DNA of 8,808 nt from Jiangellaceae bacterium (GCA_030146385.1 JASLBX010000199.1:1-8808), one strand, 5' to 3'. Positions 1 to 6,517 are shown, counted from the first letter of the stretch. Numbers and translations are program-made. Notes: generated by a model not told the origin, from the sequence alone.

Positions 1-1218
1 GAGGCCCCGGACTGCCATCGTGGCCAGGATGTGCTCGGCGTAGTCCGCCGTGACGCCGGCCGCCGACCAGTCGACCCGCCCGTGCGGGGGCACGACGACC
101 TGGACCGTGACGGTGCGAGCGTCCTCATCCGGACGTAGCGCCGGATCGTCGGGAGCGTAGACGTCGATCGCCGGGTCCCGCGGCGCCCCGGGCTCGGAGC
201 CGAAGACGGTTTGCAGCGCGGCATCGGCATCGGCGGGAAGGAGCGCGGTGTGTGGTGGAAGGTCGGACGGACCGCCCGACACCGCGAGTAGGAGGGTGAA
301 GAGGGCCGGCGCAGGCCGGGCCCGGCGCAGCCGCGCAGCCACCCGCTGACCAGCCGCCGCCGGCAGGAGATCGCCGTACAGGTGCCGGACATCCACCGCC
401 GCGACGACGACGTCGGCAACCTCGACCTCACCGCTGGAGAGCCGGACGCCGGTGGCGCGCCCGGAGCTCACCATGATCTCGGTCACGGGGCAGCTGGTCC
501 GGACGCGCGCGCCCCGTTCGACGGCGCGCTCGCTGAGGGCTTCGGCAAGCATTCGCATACCGCCGGTGACCCGCCACCGCCCGAAGGTCTCCATCAGGTA
601 CGGCAGTGTCGCCAGCGCGGCGGGAGCGCGGCGCGGGTCGGCACCCCTGGCGAGATGCTCGATGGACATGGCAAGGCGACGGTCGGGCGTGACCTCCCGA
701 ACGAGAGACCGCAGGCTCTGGCGCGGAGCCAGTGATCGGCGGCGCTCGCGGCTCGCGAGACCGGCGAGGTCGGGCAGCCTGGGAGCGGCCTCGAGGTACG
801 GCGAGCGCAGCACCTGCCACGCCTGGCGGCCACGGTCGACGACCGCCTGCCAGGCCTTCCCGTTTCCTGCTCCGAGCGCGTTGTCCAGCGCGCGCCGGGT
901 TCCGCCGCGGCTGGCGTTGGGCAGGTCGACGCCGGTGCCGTCGGCGAACCGGAACCGCATCGCCGGTTCGGCGGGCACCAGGTCGATGACGCGCTCGAGT
1001 GGACGGCCGGTCTTACGGAACAGGTCCCGGTACACGGCGGGGATGGTGAGGAGGGCAGGCCCGGTGTCGAATGTGAACCCGTCGCGGACGTAGCTCCCGA
1101 CTCGCCCACCCGTGGTCTCGGTCCGCTCGCAGACGAGCACGTCGTGACCGAAGTCCGCGAGCCGGGCGGCGGTTGCCAACCCGGAGATACCGGCCCCCAC
1201 GACCACGACCCGCGCCAC
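1..1218 (-). CDS. Phytoene desaturase-like FAD-dependent oxidoreductase (3' end outside window)
   Basis: The visible 406 codons begin at GTG 1218. The N-terminus is a beta strand followed by the FAD dinucleotide-binding motif GAGISG (residues 8-13), an acidic residue E31 ending the Rossmann unit, and the TGGR motif at about residues 36-39. The segment FDTGPALLTIP (about 50-60) is typical of CrtI and COG1233 flavoproteins, which desaturate or isomerise carotenoid-like or other hydrophobic polyenes using FAD. Family members are usually about 490-520 residues, so the last 80-110 residues, including the C-terminal FAD-contacting segment, lie beyond the left edge. No carotenoid genes are visible nearby, so the substrate is unknown and the CrtI name describes family only. 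I chose GTG 1218 because the Rossmann strand starts directly after it and a TAGGCT -10 hexamer sits 8 nt upstream. Family assignment is fairly sure; the reaction is not. Confidence 0.8.
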   Translation of the reverse strand, partial: MARVVVVGAGISGLATAARLADFGHDVLVCERTETTGGRVGSYVRDGFTFDTGPALLTIPAVYRDLFRKTGRPLERVIDLVPAEPAMRFRFADGTGVDLPNASRGGTRRALDNALGAGNGKAWQAVVDRGRQAWQVLRSPYLEAAPRLPDLAGLASRERRRSLAPRQSLRSLVREVTPDRRLAMSIEHLARGADPRRAPAALATLPYLMETFGRWRVTGGMRMLAEALSERAVERGARVRTSCPVTEIMVSSGRATGVRLSSGEVEVADVVVAAVDVRHLYGDLLPAAAGQRVAARLRRARPAPALFTLLLAVSGGPSDLPPHTALLPADADAALQTVFGSEPGAPRDPAIDVYAPDDPALRPDEDARTVTVQVVVPPHGRVDWSAAGVTADYAEHILATMAVRGL

Positions 1219-1226
1219 GGACGGCG

Positions 1227-1232
1227 AGCCTA
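1227..1232 (-). promoter_or_regulatory. Putative -10 element (TAGGCT) for a leaderless FAD-oxidoreductase mRNA
   Basis: On the minus strand TAGGCT ends 8 nt before GTG 1218, which places the expected transcription start at or next to the start codon. The TAnnnT form is usual for actinobacterial -10 elements. There is no convincing -35 hexamer and no Shine-Dalgarno sequence. This is an inference from spacing only. Confidence 0.4.
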
Positions 1233-1303
1233 ACGATGTCCGTCCGAAGCCCGGCAGGCCGGCCGCTATGAAGCCCCACGGCCGACAGCAGGTCATCCGC
1301 CGC

Positions 1304-1332
1304 TTGCACCTTCATCCGAACACGCGTACGAT
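1304..1332 (+). promoter_or_regulatory. Sigma-70-type promoter of the HEPN gene
   Basis: The -35 hexamer TTGCAC (1304-1309) and the -10 hexamer TACGAT (1327-1332) are separated by exactly 17 nt. Both are close to the primary-sigma consensus, and this is the best -35/-10 pair noticed in the window. Transcription would start near 1339, inside the palindromic SOS-type operator, leaving a leader of about 32 nt before ATG 1371. Confidence 0.65.
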
Positions 1333-1335
1333 TCT

Positions 1336-1357
1336 GTATCGAACAGAAGTTCGATAC
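1336..1357 (+). promoter_or_regulatory. LexA (SOS) box over the HEPN gene transcription start
   Basis: This is a perfect 9-bp inverted repeat, GTATCGAAC then AGAA then GTTCGATAC. Its core fits the Gram-positive and actinobacterial LexA site, GAAC-N4-GTTC, with the flanking TCGAAC and GTTCGA arms favoured in mycobacteria. It overlaps the predicted +1 of the promoter at 1304-1332, where a bound repressor would block initiation. The palindrome is seen directly; LexA as the binding protein is inferred from the consensus. Another regulator with a similar half-site cannot be excluded. Confidence 0.8.
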
Positions 1358-1370
1358 GAGGAGGCTCACG

Positions 1371-1883
1371 ATGGCATTTCATGGCACGGTGGCTACGGCC
1401 GGACACACGGGCGCCGGCTCGGGCGGCCAGCACAGGCCACGCAGCCGCACTGGTCACGCAGTAGTCGACCTGATCGACCATGCCCGGGAGGGGTTGGCGC
1501 AAGCGGCGGGTTCGGCCAACGCGGGGGAGCGGTACGCAGCGGCCCATCTGGCCGCGTTGCGAGCTGGGGCGGCAGTGCTCGCCGCCCGCTCTCGCCCCGT
1601 GCGGTCCGCCCGCGCCCGCCGCCGCCGCAGTCGTGGCCCGCGCAACGTGTGGGTCGATCTCGCGCACGTCGCTCCGGAGCTGAGCGAGTGGGCCGAGTTC
1701 TTCGCTGCCGGCGCGTCGAAGCGCGCGGCGGCGCAGGCCGGTCTGCCACGTGCCGTGACGGCTCGGGAGGCCGATGACATGTTGCGCGACGCCGACTTGT
1801 TCCTCGGCCTGGTGTGCGCCCTGCTCGGGCTGCCGCACCAGCAGCCGCTGAACGGTGCCGCGGTGGGCCTCGGAGGCGGGTAG
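1371..1883 (+). CDS. SAV_6107-family HEPN domain protein, likely SOS-regulated
   Basis: This is a 170-residue, Ala-rich helical protein. It resembles the actinobacterial SAV_6107 HEPN family: a first helix around VVDLIDHAREGLAQA (31-45), then GERYAAAHLAALRAGAAVLAA (52-72), a very basic linker (about 74-91), and a C-terminal helical half containing WVDLAHVAPELSEWAEFFAAGA (94-115) and a final helix at about 131-152. HEPN domains are four-helix bundles, often RNA-binding or RNase subunits. An R-x4-H string is present (R54 to H59), but it is in an N-terminal helix rather than the usual late helix, so RNase activity is not established. The ATG is preceded by GAGGAGG (1358-1364), a strong ribosome-binding site at normal spacing. 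The promoter carries a LexA-type box, suggesting DNA-damage induction. The PAC2 gene follows 83 nt later with no clear terminator, so they may be co-transcribed. The biochemical function is unknown. Confidence 0.8.
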   Translation: MAFHGTVATAGHTGAGSGGQHRPRSRTGHAVVDLIDHAREGLAQAAGSANAGERYAAAHLAALRAGAAVLAARSRPVRSARARRRRSRGPRNVWVDLAHVAPELSEWAEFFAAGASKRAAAQAGLPRAVTAREADDMLRDADLFLGLVCALLGLPHQQPLNGAAVGLGGG

Positions 1884-1927
1884 TCGTCGGGCGGGATGCT
1901 CGGCGGCGGTTTCGGTGTTGGAGGAGA

Positions 1928-1960
1928 ATGTCAGGTGATTCATTCCGACTCGAGGAGTAG
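1928..1960 (+). other. Possible upstream ORF / leader peptide before the PAC2 gene
   Basis: ATG 1928 directly follows GGAGGAG (1920-1926) and encodes MSGDSFRLEE before TAG at 1958-1960. It is in the same frame as the PAC2 gene, which starts two codons later at ATG 1967. The ribosome-binding site of the PAC2 gene (GAGGAG, 1952-1957) lies inside the last codons of this small ORF, so translating it could control initiation at 1967 by termination and reinitiation. The one-nucleotide gap between GGAGGAG and ATG is short, which weakens the case. Confidence 0.35.
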
Positions 1961-1966
1961 CCGACG

Positions 1967-2881
1967 ATGCTCGACCCGAAGCGCCTGTACACCTTCACCG
2001 GCGACGTGCCGGCGCTGGAGGCACCGGTACTCGTCCATGCGCTCTCGGGGTTCATGGACGCCGGGCACGCCGGTTCCGGTCTGTCCGACCACATCCTCGC
2101 GAACTTCGAGCACGAGGTGCTCGTGCGGTTCGACGTCGATCTGCTGCTCGACTACCGCGCCCGGCGGCCGGAGCTGCGGTTCGTCGAGGACCACTTCGAG
2201 GGCTACACGACGCCGGAGTTGGTGCTGCGCGTAGTCCGCGATGCGCAGGGCGTGCCGTTCCTGTTCCTCACCGGGCCCGAGCCCGACGTGATGTGGGAGC
2301 GCTTCGCCGCGGCCGTCGCGGGCCTGGTCGAGCAACTCGGGGTTCGCCTGACGATCGGGCTGCACGGCATCCCTATGGCGGTGCCGCACACCCGGCCGCT
2401 CGGCGTCACGATGCACGGCACCCGCAAGGATCTGGTCACCGTGGTGAATCCGTGGCGCGGAGAGATCAGGGTGCCGTCGAGCATCGGCTCGCTCCTGGAG
2501 TTGCGGCTCGGCGAACGAGGGCACGACGCCATGGGCGTGGTCGCCCACGTGCCGCATTACCTGTCCGAGGCCGAGTACCCGGATGCCTCCCTGGCCCTGC
2601 TGCGCTCGCTCGAGGCGGCCACCGGGCTGGTGCTGCCCCCCGGGCCGCTTGCGCGGGTCGCCGAAGAGGCCCGCACGCTGATCCAGCAGCAGGTCGAGCA
2701 GTCCGAAGAGGTCGGCCGGGTCGTTGAGGCGCTCGAGAGCCAATACGACGCGTTCACCGGAGCCGAGGGGCGGGGGCTGCTCGCCGAGAGCACGTCCATG
2801 CCCACCGCAGATGAGATCGGGGCGGAGTTCGAGCAGTTCCTCGCCGGACTTGAGGACGATGACGAGCGTCCCGAGAAGTAA
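1967..2881 (+). CDS. PAC2-family protein (proteasome assembly chaperone 2-like)
   Basis: The 304-residue product matches the actinobacterial PAC2 family across its length. The N-terminal strand PVLVHALSGFMDAGHAG (about 20-36) is the family's opening motif. It is followed by FLFLTGPEPDVMWERF (about 98-113), GIPMAVPHTRP (about 134-144) and VAHVPHYLSEAEYP (about 192-205). The C-terminal part (about 230-300) is charged and helical, with possible coiled coil, and ends in an acidic tail. PAC2 is named after a eukaryotic 20S proteasome assembly chaperone; the bacterial relatives are trimeric proteins without an established function, and a proteasome role here is conjecture. The start at ATG 1967 has GAGGAG (1952-1957) upstream and agrees with the usual family N-terminus. 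The gene follows the SOS-box HEPN gene and may share its transcript. Family call is firm; function is not. Confidence 0.88.
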   Translation: MLDPKRLYTFTGDVPALEAPVLVHALSGFMDAGHAGSGLSDHILANFEHEVLVRFDVDLLLDYRARRPELRFVEDHFEGYTTPELVLRVVRDAQGVPFLFLTGPEPDVMWERFAAAVAGLVEQLGVRLTIGLHGIPMAVPHTRPLGVTMHGTRKDLVTVVNPWRGEIRVPSSIGSLLELRLGERGHDAMGVVAHVPHYLSEAEYPDASLALLRSLEAATGLVLPPGPLARVAEEARTLIQQQVEQSEEVGRVVEALESQYDAFTGAEGRGLLAESTSMPTADEIGAEFEQFLAGLEDDDERPEK

Positions 2882-2921
2882 GCGTGCGGGAGTAGCGCGC
2901 CAGGCCGGTCCGGGCACGTTC

Positions 2922-2927
2922 TAACCT
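2922..2927 (+). promoter_or_regulatory. Putative -10 element (TAACCT) for the DUF3817 gene
   Basis: TAACCT lies 6 nt before GTG 2934 and no Shine-Dalgarno sequence is present between the two. That geometry fits a leaderless transcript starting at GTG 2934, and it favours that codon over GTG 2928, which abuts the hexamer. No good -35 was found. Confidence 0.4.
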
Positions 2928-2933
2928 GTGTGG

Positions 2934-3257
2934 GTGAGCCCACGAACCCTGACCGCATACCGCGTCCTCGCCTACAGCACCGGCGTCATTCTGCTGATCT
3001 TCACTGTGGAGATCATCGCGAAATACGGCTTCGGCGTGGAGGGTCTGGAGTGGGTGGCCATCGTGCACGGCTGGGTCTTTATGGCGTACTTCATGGTGAC
3101 CATGTACCTGGGTATCCAGCTCCGCTGGACGTGGCGCTGGCTGGTGCCAGTGGTTCTGGCCGGGACTATCCCGCTGATGTCGTTCGTTGCGGAGCGGAAG
3201 GTCGTCGCTCGGGTTCGAACTGAGCGTCCGGATCTGGTGTCGACACCCGCCGCTTGA
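2934..3257 (+). CDS. DUF3817 domain small integral membrane protein
   Basis: The product is 107 residues with three hydrophobic segments at about 8-29, 41-61 and 68-84. The arrangement matches DUF3817: AYRVLAYSTG in the first helix, VHGWVFMAYF in the second, and the diagnostic AGTIPLMSFVAERKV at about 76-90 ending the third. The function of DUF3817 is unknown; some members are fused to or lie near transporters or nucleotide-metabolism genes, but no such link is visible here. I prefer GTG 2934 (VSPRTLTAYR) to GTG 2928, two codons upstream, because of the TAACCT -10 position and the typical family N-terminus. The last 92 bp overlap, tail to tail, the 3' end of the SURF1-like gene on the other strand. 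Confidence 0.85.
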   Translation: MSPRTLTAYRVLAYSTGVILLIFTVEIIAKYGFGVEGLEWVAIVHGWVFMAYFMVTMYLGIQLRWTWRWLVPVVLAGTIPLMSFVAERKVVARVRTERPDLVSTPAA

Positions 3258-3960
3258 GCCCGGCCCGCACGAACGAGGCCCAGAAGACCAGTACCGCTCC
3301 CGCGAACACCCACCACTGCGCCCAGTACGACAGGTTCTGCCACGGGCTCACGTCGCGGATCGGCGCTACCGAGGAGACCTCCAGCCGCTCCGGTGGGTCC
3401 GCCGGCGAAGGTTCCTCGCTCGACGCCACCAGGTAGCCGTCGAAGAATTCCTCCGCGCTGTGGCCCGTCGCCTCGGCCACTGCGTCCGGGGAGACGTATC
3501 CGGCCCGGCCGGGCGGCGCGGGGCGAGGGCCGGTGGCCTGTTCGGGCATCTCGGCAGATACGAGATGGCCCGAAACCGCCACCTCACCTGCCGGCACCGG
3601 CGTGATCTCGGCGGCGTCGTGCTGCCACCCTCGCAGAACGACAACCAGGCCGTCGCCTGTGTCCAGGGTCGCGACCGCGTAGGCGCCGAGCACGCCTTCG
3701 TGCACCCGGGCGGGCACGACTAGCTCGTCGCGGTACGACCCGGTGGCCGTGACGGCGCGGTCGACAGCCTCCCCGAGCGGCTGCCCGGCCACGGCCACCG
3801 TGCTCAGCGAAACGGGGGAGCGGTCGCGCTCCTCTTGGCGGGCCTGACTCTCCTGGTACACCCCTAGTTGCCACCAACCGAGTGCGACGAAACCCGACGC
3901 GATCACGACAGCGGCGAGGTGGAGGGCCAGCCACCGCGGCGTGAACACGAACCTGAGCAC
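3166..3960 (-). CDS. SURF1-family cytochrome oxidase assembly protein
   Basis: The 264-residue product has the SURF1 topology: a transmembrane helix near the N-terminus (about 11-30) running into the conserved LGWWQL (27-32), a large extracytoplasmic loop, and a second transmembrane helix (about 214-233). Family landmarks in the loop include TGSYRDE (73-79), VVLRGWQ (107-113, matching the family RGW motif) and NLSYWAQWW (209-217) at the entrance to the second helix. SURF1 proteins assist insertion of heme a during assembly of the aa3-type terminal oxidase. GTG 3960 is chosen over an upstream ATG at 4023 because LRFVFTPRWLALHL is the usual actinobacterial N-terminus and a TAGCCT -10 lies 7 nt upstream; the longer start would add 21 residues of non-conserved sequence. 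The C-terminal 30 residues after the helix are charged, and the gene's last 92 bp are antisense to the end of the DUF3817 gene. Confidence 0.87.
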   Translation of the reverse strand: MLRFVFTPRWLALHLAAVVIASGFVALGWWQLGVYQESQARQEERDRSPVSLSTVAVAGQPLGEAVDRAVTATGSYRDELVVPARVHEGVLGAYAVATLDTGDGLVVVLRGWQHDAAEITPVPAGEVAVSGHLVSAEMPEQATGPRPAPPGRAGYVSPDAVAEATGHSAEEFFDGYLVASSEEPSPADPPERLEVSSVAPIRDVSPWQNLSYWAQWWVFAGAVLVFWASFVRAGLKRRVSTPDPDAQFEPERRPSAPQRTTSAG

Positions 3961-3967
3961 ACATCCG

Positions 3968-3973
3968 AGGCTA
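3968..3973 (-). promoter_or_regulatory. Putative -10 element (TAGCCT) for a leaderless SURF1 mRNA
   Basis: TAGCCT on the minus strand ends 7 nt before GTG 3960, so the expected transcription start coincides with the start codon. No Shine-Dalgarno sequence is present. The spacing resembles the FAD-oxidoreductase and DUF3817 genes in this window. Confidence 0.4.
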
Positions 3974-4109
3974 CCTGCGAGGCATATTTCGGCCGGCCGT
4001 CCCCTGTCGGTGCGAGCTGGCATGCTCTAGGTTTTATCTGGCGTGCGGGCGTGTACCGCCCGACGGGCCGCAACGCTTCCGACTGATCTTTTTGGAGAGC
4101 AGAACTGCG

Positions 4110-4883
4110 ATGAGCCGTCCCCACCCTTTGACCGCTCATTCCGAACGCGAATGGGCGCAGGCTTGGGAAGCAGAGCAACGTGCGATGGATGCTCTGAACT
4201 CGCAGCGAGGCTCGTGGCTGCCGAACGTGGTTGAGGCCCGCGACTGGGGAGCGATCAAGTTCACCTCCGGCCGTCCCGGCCACGCCGGCGCGACGGGCCA
4301 GGCCGCGGTGGACTCGGTTGCGGTCTTTCATCCCGATCTGACCGACCGGGCGACGCGGTCGGCAATTCTGCACGCCTTGCGCGACCGGCCGCCGGTGCAA
4401 CGCGTTCTCGGCTTCGGGCTTCGCGAACACCACCTTCGTGGCGCCGTGATCGGCGCGATCGCGGGAGCCGTGGCGGCTGCCGGCCTGTCCGCGCTGCTCG
4501 GCGTCGGCGCGGTCGTCGTCCTGGTGGCGGCAATCATCGGGCTGGTGGCCGGCCTCGTGATCGGAACCGCGATCGCGCACTACCGGTTCAAGGTGCACCG
4601 CCGTGAGGTTCTGTCGAACATCGACCACGTCCGCAGAATCACCATGGGCAAGGCCCGGCCGGCGGCCCCGACGGCGTGGAGCCAAGTGGTCGAGGCAGCG
4701 ACGCAGGTCGACGTCCAACTGGCCAACCGGCCGCAGCCCGATCCGCAGACCCGCCGGGCGGTCCACATGGCGTTGTGGGAGGCCGCTGTGCTGGTGCAGC
4801 AATCGTCCGACCACACCGGTCTCGAGGTTCTTGTTGAAGAGCTGTCGAGCCTGGCCAGCCGGTTGGGCGCGGGGCGGGGGTAA
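4110..4883 (+). CDS. Unrecognised protein with a glycine-rich two-helix membrane hairpin
   Basis: I do not recognise this 257-residue protein. Residues 1-108 are soluble and contain a WGAIKFTSGRPGHAG segment (46-60) and a helical stretch before the membrane region. Residues about 111-156 are one long hydrophobic run rich in Gly and Ala (GAVIGAIAGAVAAAG, then VGAVVVLVAAIIGLVAGLVIG). This is best read as two transmembrane helices in a tight hairpin with small-residue packing, like glycine-zipper segments. Residues 157-257 are soluble and helical, with basic residues directly after the membrane (HYRFKVHRRE). I start it at ATG 4110, with GGAGAG (4094-4099) as ribosome-binding site at 10 nt; TTG 4092 in the same frame would overlap that site. 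It is divergent from the SURF1 gene and convergent with the ligase gene. A TAGGTT at 4028-4033 could be its -10, but no -35 supports it. Confidence 0.72.
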   Translation: MSRPHPLTAHSEREWAQAWEAEQRAMDALNSQRGSWLPNVVEARDWGAIKFTSGRPGHAGATGQAAVDSVAVFHPDLTDRATRSAILHALRDRPPVQRVLGFGLREHHLRGAVIGAIAGAVAAAGLSALLGVGAVVVLVAAIIGLVAGLVIGTAIAHYRFKVHRREVLSNIDHVRRITMGKARPAAPTAWSQVVEAATQVDVQLANRPQPDPQTRRAVHMALWEAAVLVQQSSDHTGLEVLVEELSSLASRLGAGRG

Positions 4884-4929
4884 CGGCGTCGCAGTGCGCC
4901 GCCGTCCGGCTCCCGGATCAGCGCAACGA

Positions 4930-6474
4930 TCACTCCGGCTGGTGCAGAGTGTGCAGCTGATCGATGGTGTCGGCCTCGGCGGCCGGCTTGTCAGGCCGGT
5001 GGTGCAGCACGCGGGCGAACCGCAGTGCCATCGCGGCCGGGTACCGGGGTGAATGCTGGACGCCGTCGAATGCCACCTCGACCACGAGCTCCGGACGGAC
5101 GTGGACCACCCAGCCGTCGGTGGGACCATCGGCAAGCGCCAGCAGGCGGTCGGTCTGCCAGCGCAGCATCGCGTCGGTCAGCCCCTTGAACGTCTTGCCC
5201 AGCATTACGAAACCGCCGGGCGGGCCGTACCGCCCAGCTGGATCACGAGCACCGAGGTGCAGATTGGACAGCCAGCCCCGCCGGCGGCCGTGGCCCCACT
5301 CGGCGGCGAGCACCACGAGATCGAGCGTGTGCCTCGGCTTTACCTTGACCCACGCCGCACCCCGGCGGCCGGCCTCGTACGGCGCGTCGAGCGCCTTGAC
5401 CAGGACGCCCTCGTGGCCATGAGCGACCGCGTCGTCAAAAAAGGTCTGAGCGGCGTCGGAGTCGTCGGTGAGGATGCGCGGAACGCGGTGCCGGGCCGGC
5501 ACCGCCCGGGCGAGCGCGGCGAACCGCTCTTCGCCGGGTGCTCCGACCAAGTCGGCGCCGTCGAGATGGAGGCAGTCGAACAGAAAGAGGGTCAGCGGCG
5601 TATGCGCCCGAGCGCGCTCGACGTCCAGCTTCCGCCCGAATCTGGACGCGGTCTGCTGGAACGCCTGCGGGTGGGCGTCGGCCCCCAGCGCGATGGCCTC
5701 ACCGTCCAGTACGACGGATTCGACAGGCAGCCGAAGGGCGGCCTCAACGAGCTCGGGGACTCTGGCTGTGACGTCGTCGAGGGTGCGGGTGTAGACGCGG
5801 ACCTGCTCGCCGTCGCGGTGCACCTGAACCCGGAAGCCGTCCAGCTTCCACTCGACCGCGGCCCGGCCGGTGCGCGCGAGGGCCTCGGCGACGGTGGGTG
5901 CGCTCTGCGCGAGCATGGGCCGCAGCGGCGTGCCGACAGCGAGCCGGAACCGGCTCAGGGCGTCTGGGCCGTCGGCGAGCACCGCCTGGGCGACCGGCGT
6001 GAGCGCGCCGGCAACCGTGATGGCGCGCCGCAAGTCGACGCCCGGCACGTCGGCGGCCTGAGCCACTGCTTCGGTGAGCACGCCGTCGAGCGCGCCCTGC
6101 CGCAACTCGCCACTCACGAGCCCGGCGAGCAGCCGCTGCTCGTCGGCCGTGGCGCGGGCCATGAGGGCGCCGAACCGCTCGCGCCGGGCCGAGGCCGAGC
6201 CCTTGCCGGACAGGTCGGCGAGCGTGGCGAACTCGGCGTCGACCTCCGTGACGGTGAGCGTCGGAGCGGTGGCTGGTGCCGGTAGGTCACGCAGGGCGGC
6301 GTACCCCAGCCCGGTGCGGCGCTGCCGCAGCTCGCCGGACAGGTAGGCCACGACGACTGGAACGTCGCCGGGCCCGGCGCGGCGCAGGCACTCGCCGAGC
6401 AGCGCGACCTTGGCCCGCCGGCCGGACGTTGCGGCCACGGTGGCGGAAGTCTCGGCAACGTCCTTGAGCAGCAT
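4930..6474 (-). CDS. ligB: ATP-dependent DNA ligase, LigB type
   Basis: The 514-residue product joins 3'-OH and 5'-phosphate ends in duplex DNA through an enzyme-AMP intermediate. An N-terminal DNA-binding domain (about 1-175) precedes the adenylation domain. That domain contains motif I KLDGFR with the AMP-accepting lysine K210, the DGEA motif (257-260), FLFDCLHLDG (297-306), motif IV EGVLVK (355-360) and motif V WVKVKP (375-380). The C-terminal OB-fold domain (about 385-500) ends with the typical RPDKPAAEADTIDQL segment. Size and architecture match mycobacterial LigB (about 507 residues) rather than the shorter LigC or the multi-domain LigD of end joining. No Ku or polymerase gene is adjacent. 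The start at ATG 6474 fits the family N-terminus (MLLKDVAETS) although no good ribosome-binding site is visible; CAGACT, 6 nt upstream, could be a poor -10. All catalytic motifs are intact, so the enzyme should be active. Confidence 0.92.
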   Translation of the reverse strand: MLLKDVAETSATVAATSGRRAKVALLGECLRRAGPGDVPVVVAYLSGELRQRRTGLGYAALRDLPAPATAPTLTVTEVDAEFATLADLSGKGSASARRERFGALMARATADEQRLLAGLVSGELRQGALDGVLTEAVAQAADVPGVDLRRAITVAGALTPVAQAVLADGPDALSRFRLAVGTPLRPMLAQSAPTVAEALARTGRAAVEWKLDGFRVQVHRDGEQVRVYTRTLDDVTARVPELVEAALRLPVESVVLDGEAIALGADAHPQAFQQTASRFGRKLDVERARAHTPLTLFLFDCLHLDGADLVGAPGEERFAALARAVPARHRVPRILTDDSDAAQTFFDDAVAHGHEGVLVKALDAPYEAGRRGAAWVKVKPRHTLDLVVLAAEWGHGRRRGWLSNLHLGARDPAGRYGPPGGFVMLGKTFKGLTDAMLRWQTDRLLALADGPTDGWVVHVRPELVVEVAFDGVQHSPRYPAAMALRFARVLHHRPDKPAAEADTIDQLHTLHQPE

Positions 6475-6517
6475 GGAGCCAGTCTGCCGCCTGCCACCGA
6501 CAACCTCCCAACACGTC

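Noticed and set aside
1940..2917. Long open frame (325 codons) on the minus strand opposite the PAC2 gene
   Set aside because: High-GC shadow frame. Its translation is Arg/Pro/His-rich with no family motif, while the plus-strand frame encodes conserved PAC2 motifs throughout.
2928..2930. GTG 2928 as the start of the DUF3817 gene
   Set aside because: It abuts the TAACCT -10 hexamer, so a transcript would probably begin downstream of it; GTG 2934 fits the leaderless spacing and the family N-terminus.
3960..4023. Upstream ATG start for the SURF1-like gene, adding 21 residues
   Set aside because: The extra residues are not like SURF1 N-termini, and the extension spans the TAGCCT promoter element; GTG 3960 is better supported.
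4883..4905. Possible terminator hairpin ACGGCG / CGCCGT between the convergent membrane-hairpin and ligase genes
   Set aside because: Only a 6-bp stem with an 11-nt loop and no T-tract; expected by chance at this GC content.
3903..5135. Open frame of 410 codons on the minus strand crossing the membrane-hairpin gene and the end of the ligase gene
   Set aside because: Low-complexity Arg/Pro/Ser-rich translation across two better-supported genes and their intergenic gaps; no domain signals.
5053..6285. Open frame of 410 codons on the plus strand opposite the ligase
   Set aside because: The antisense frame of a gene with all ligase motifs intact; its composition mirrors the codon usage of the real gene.
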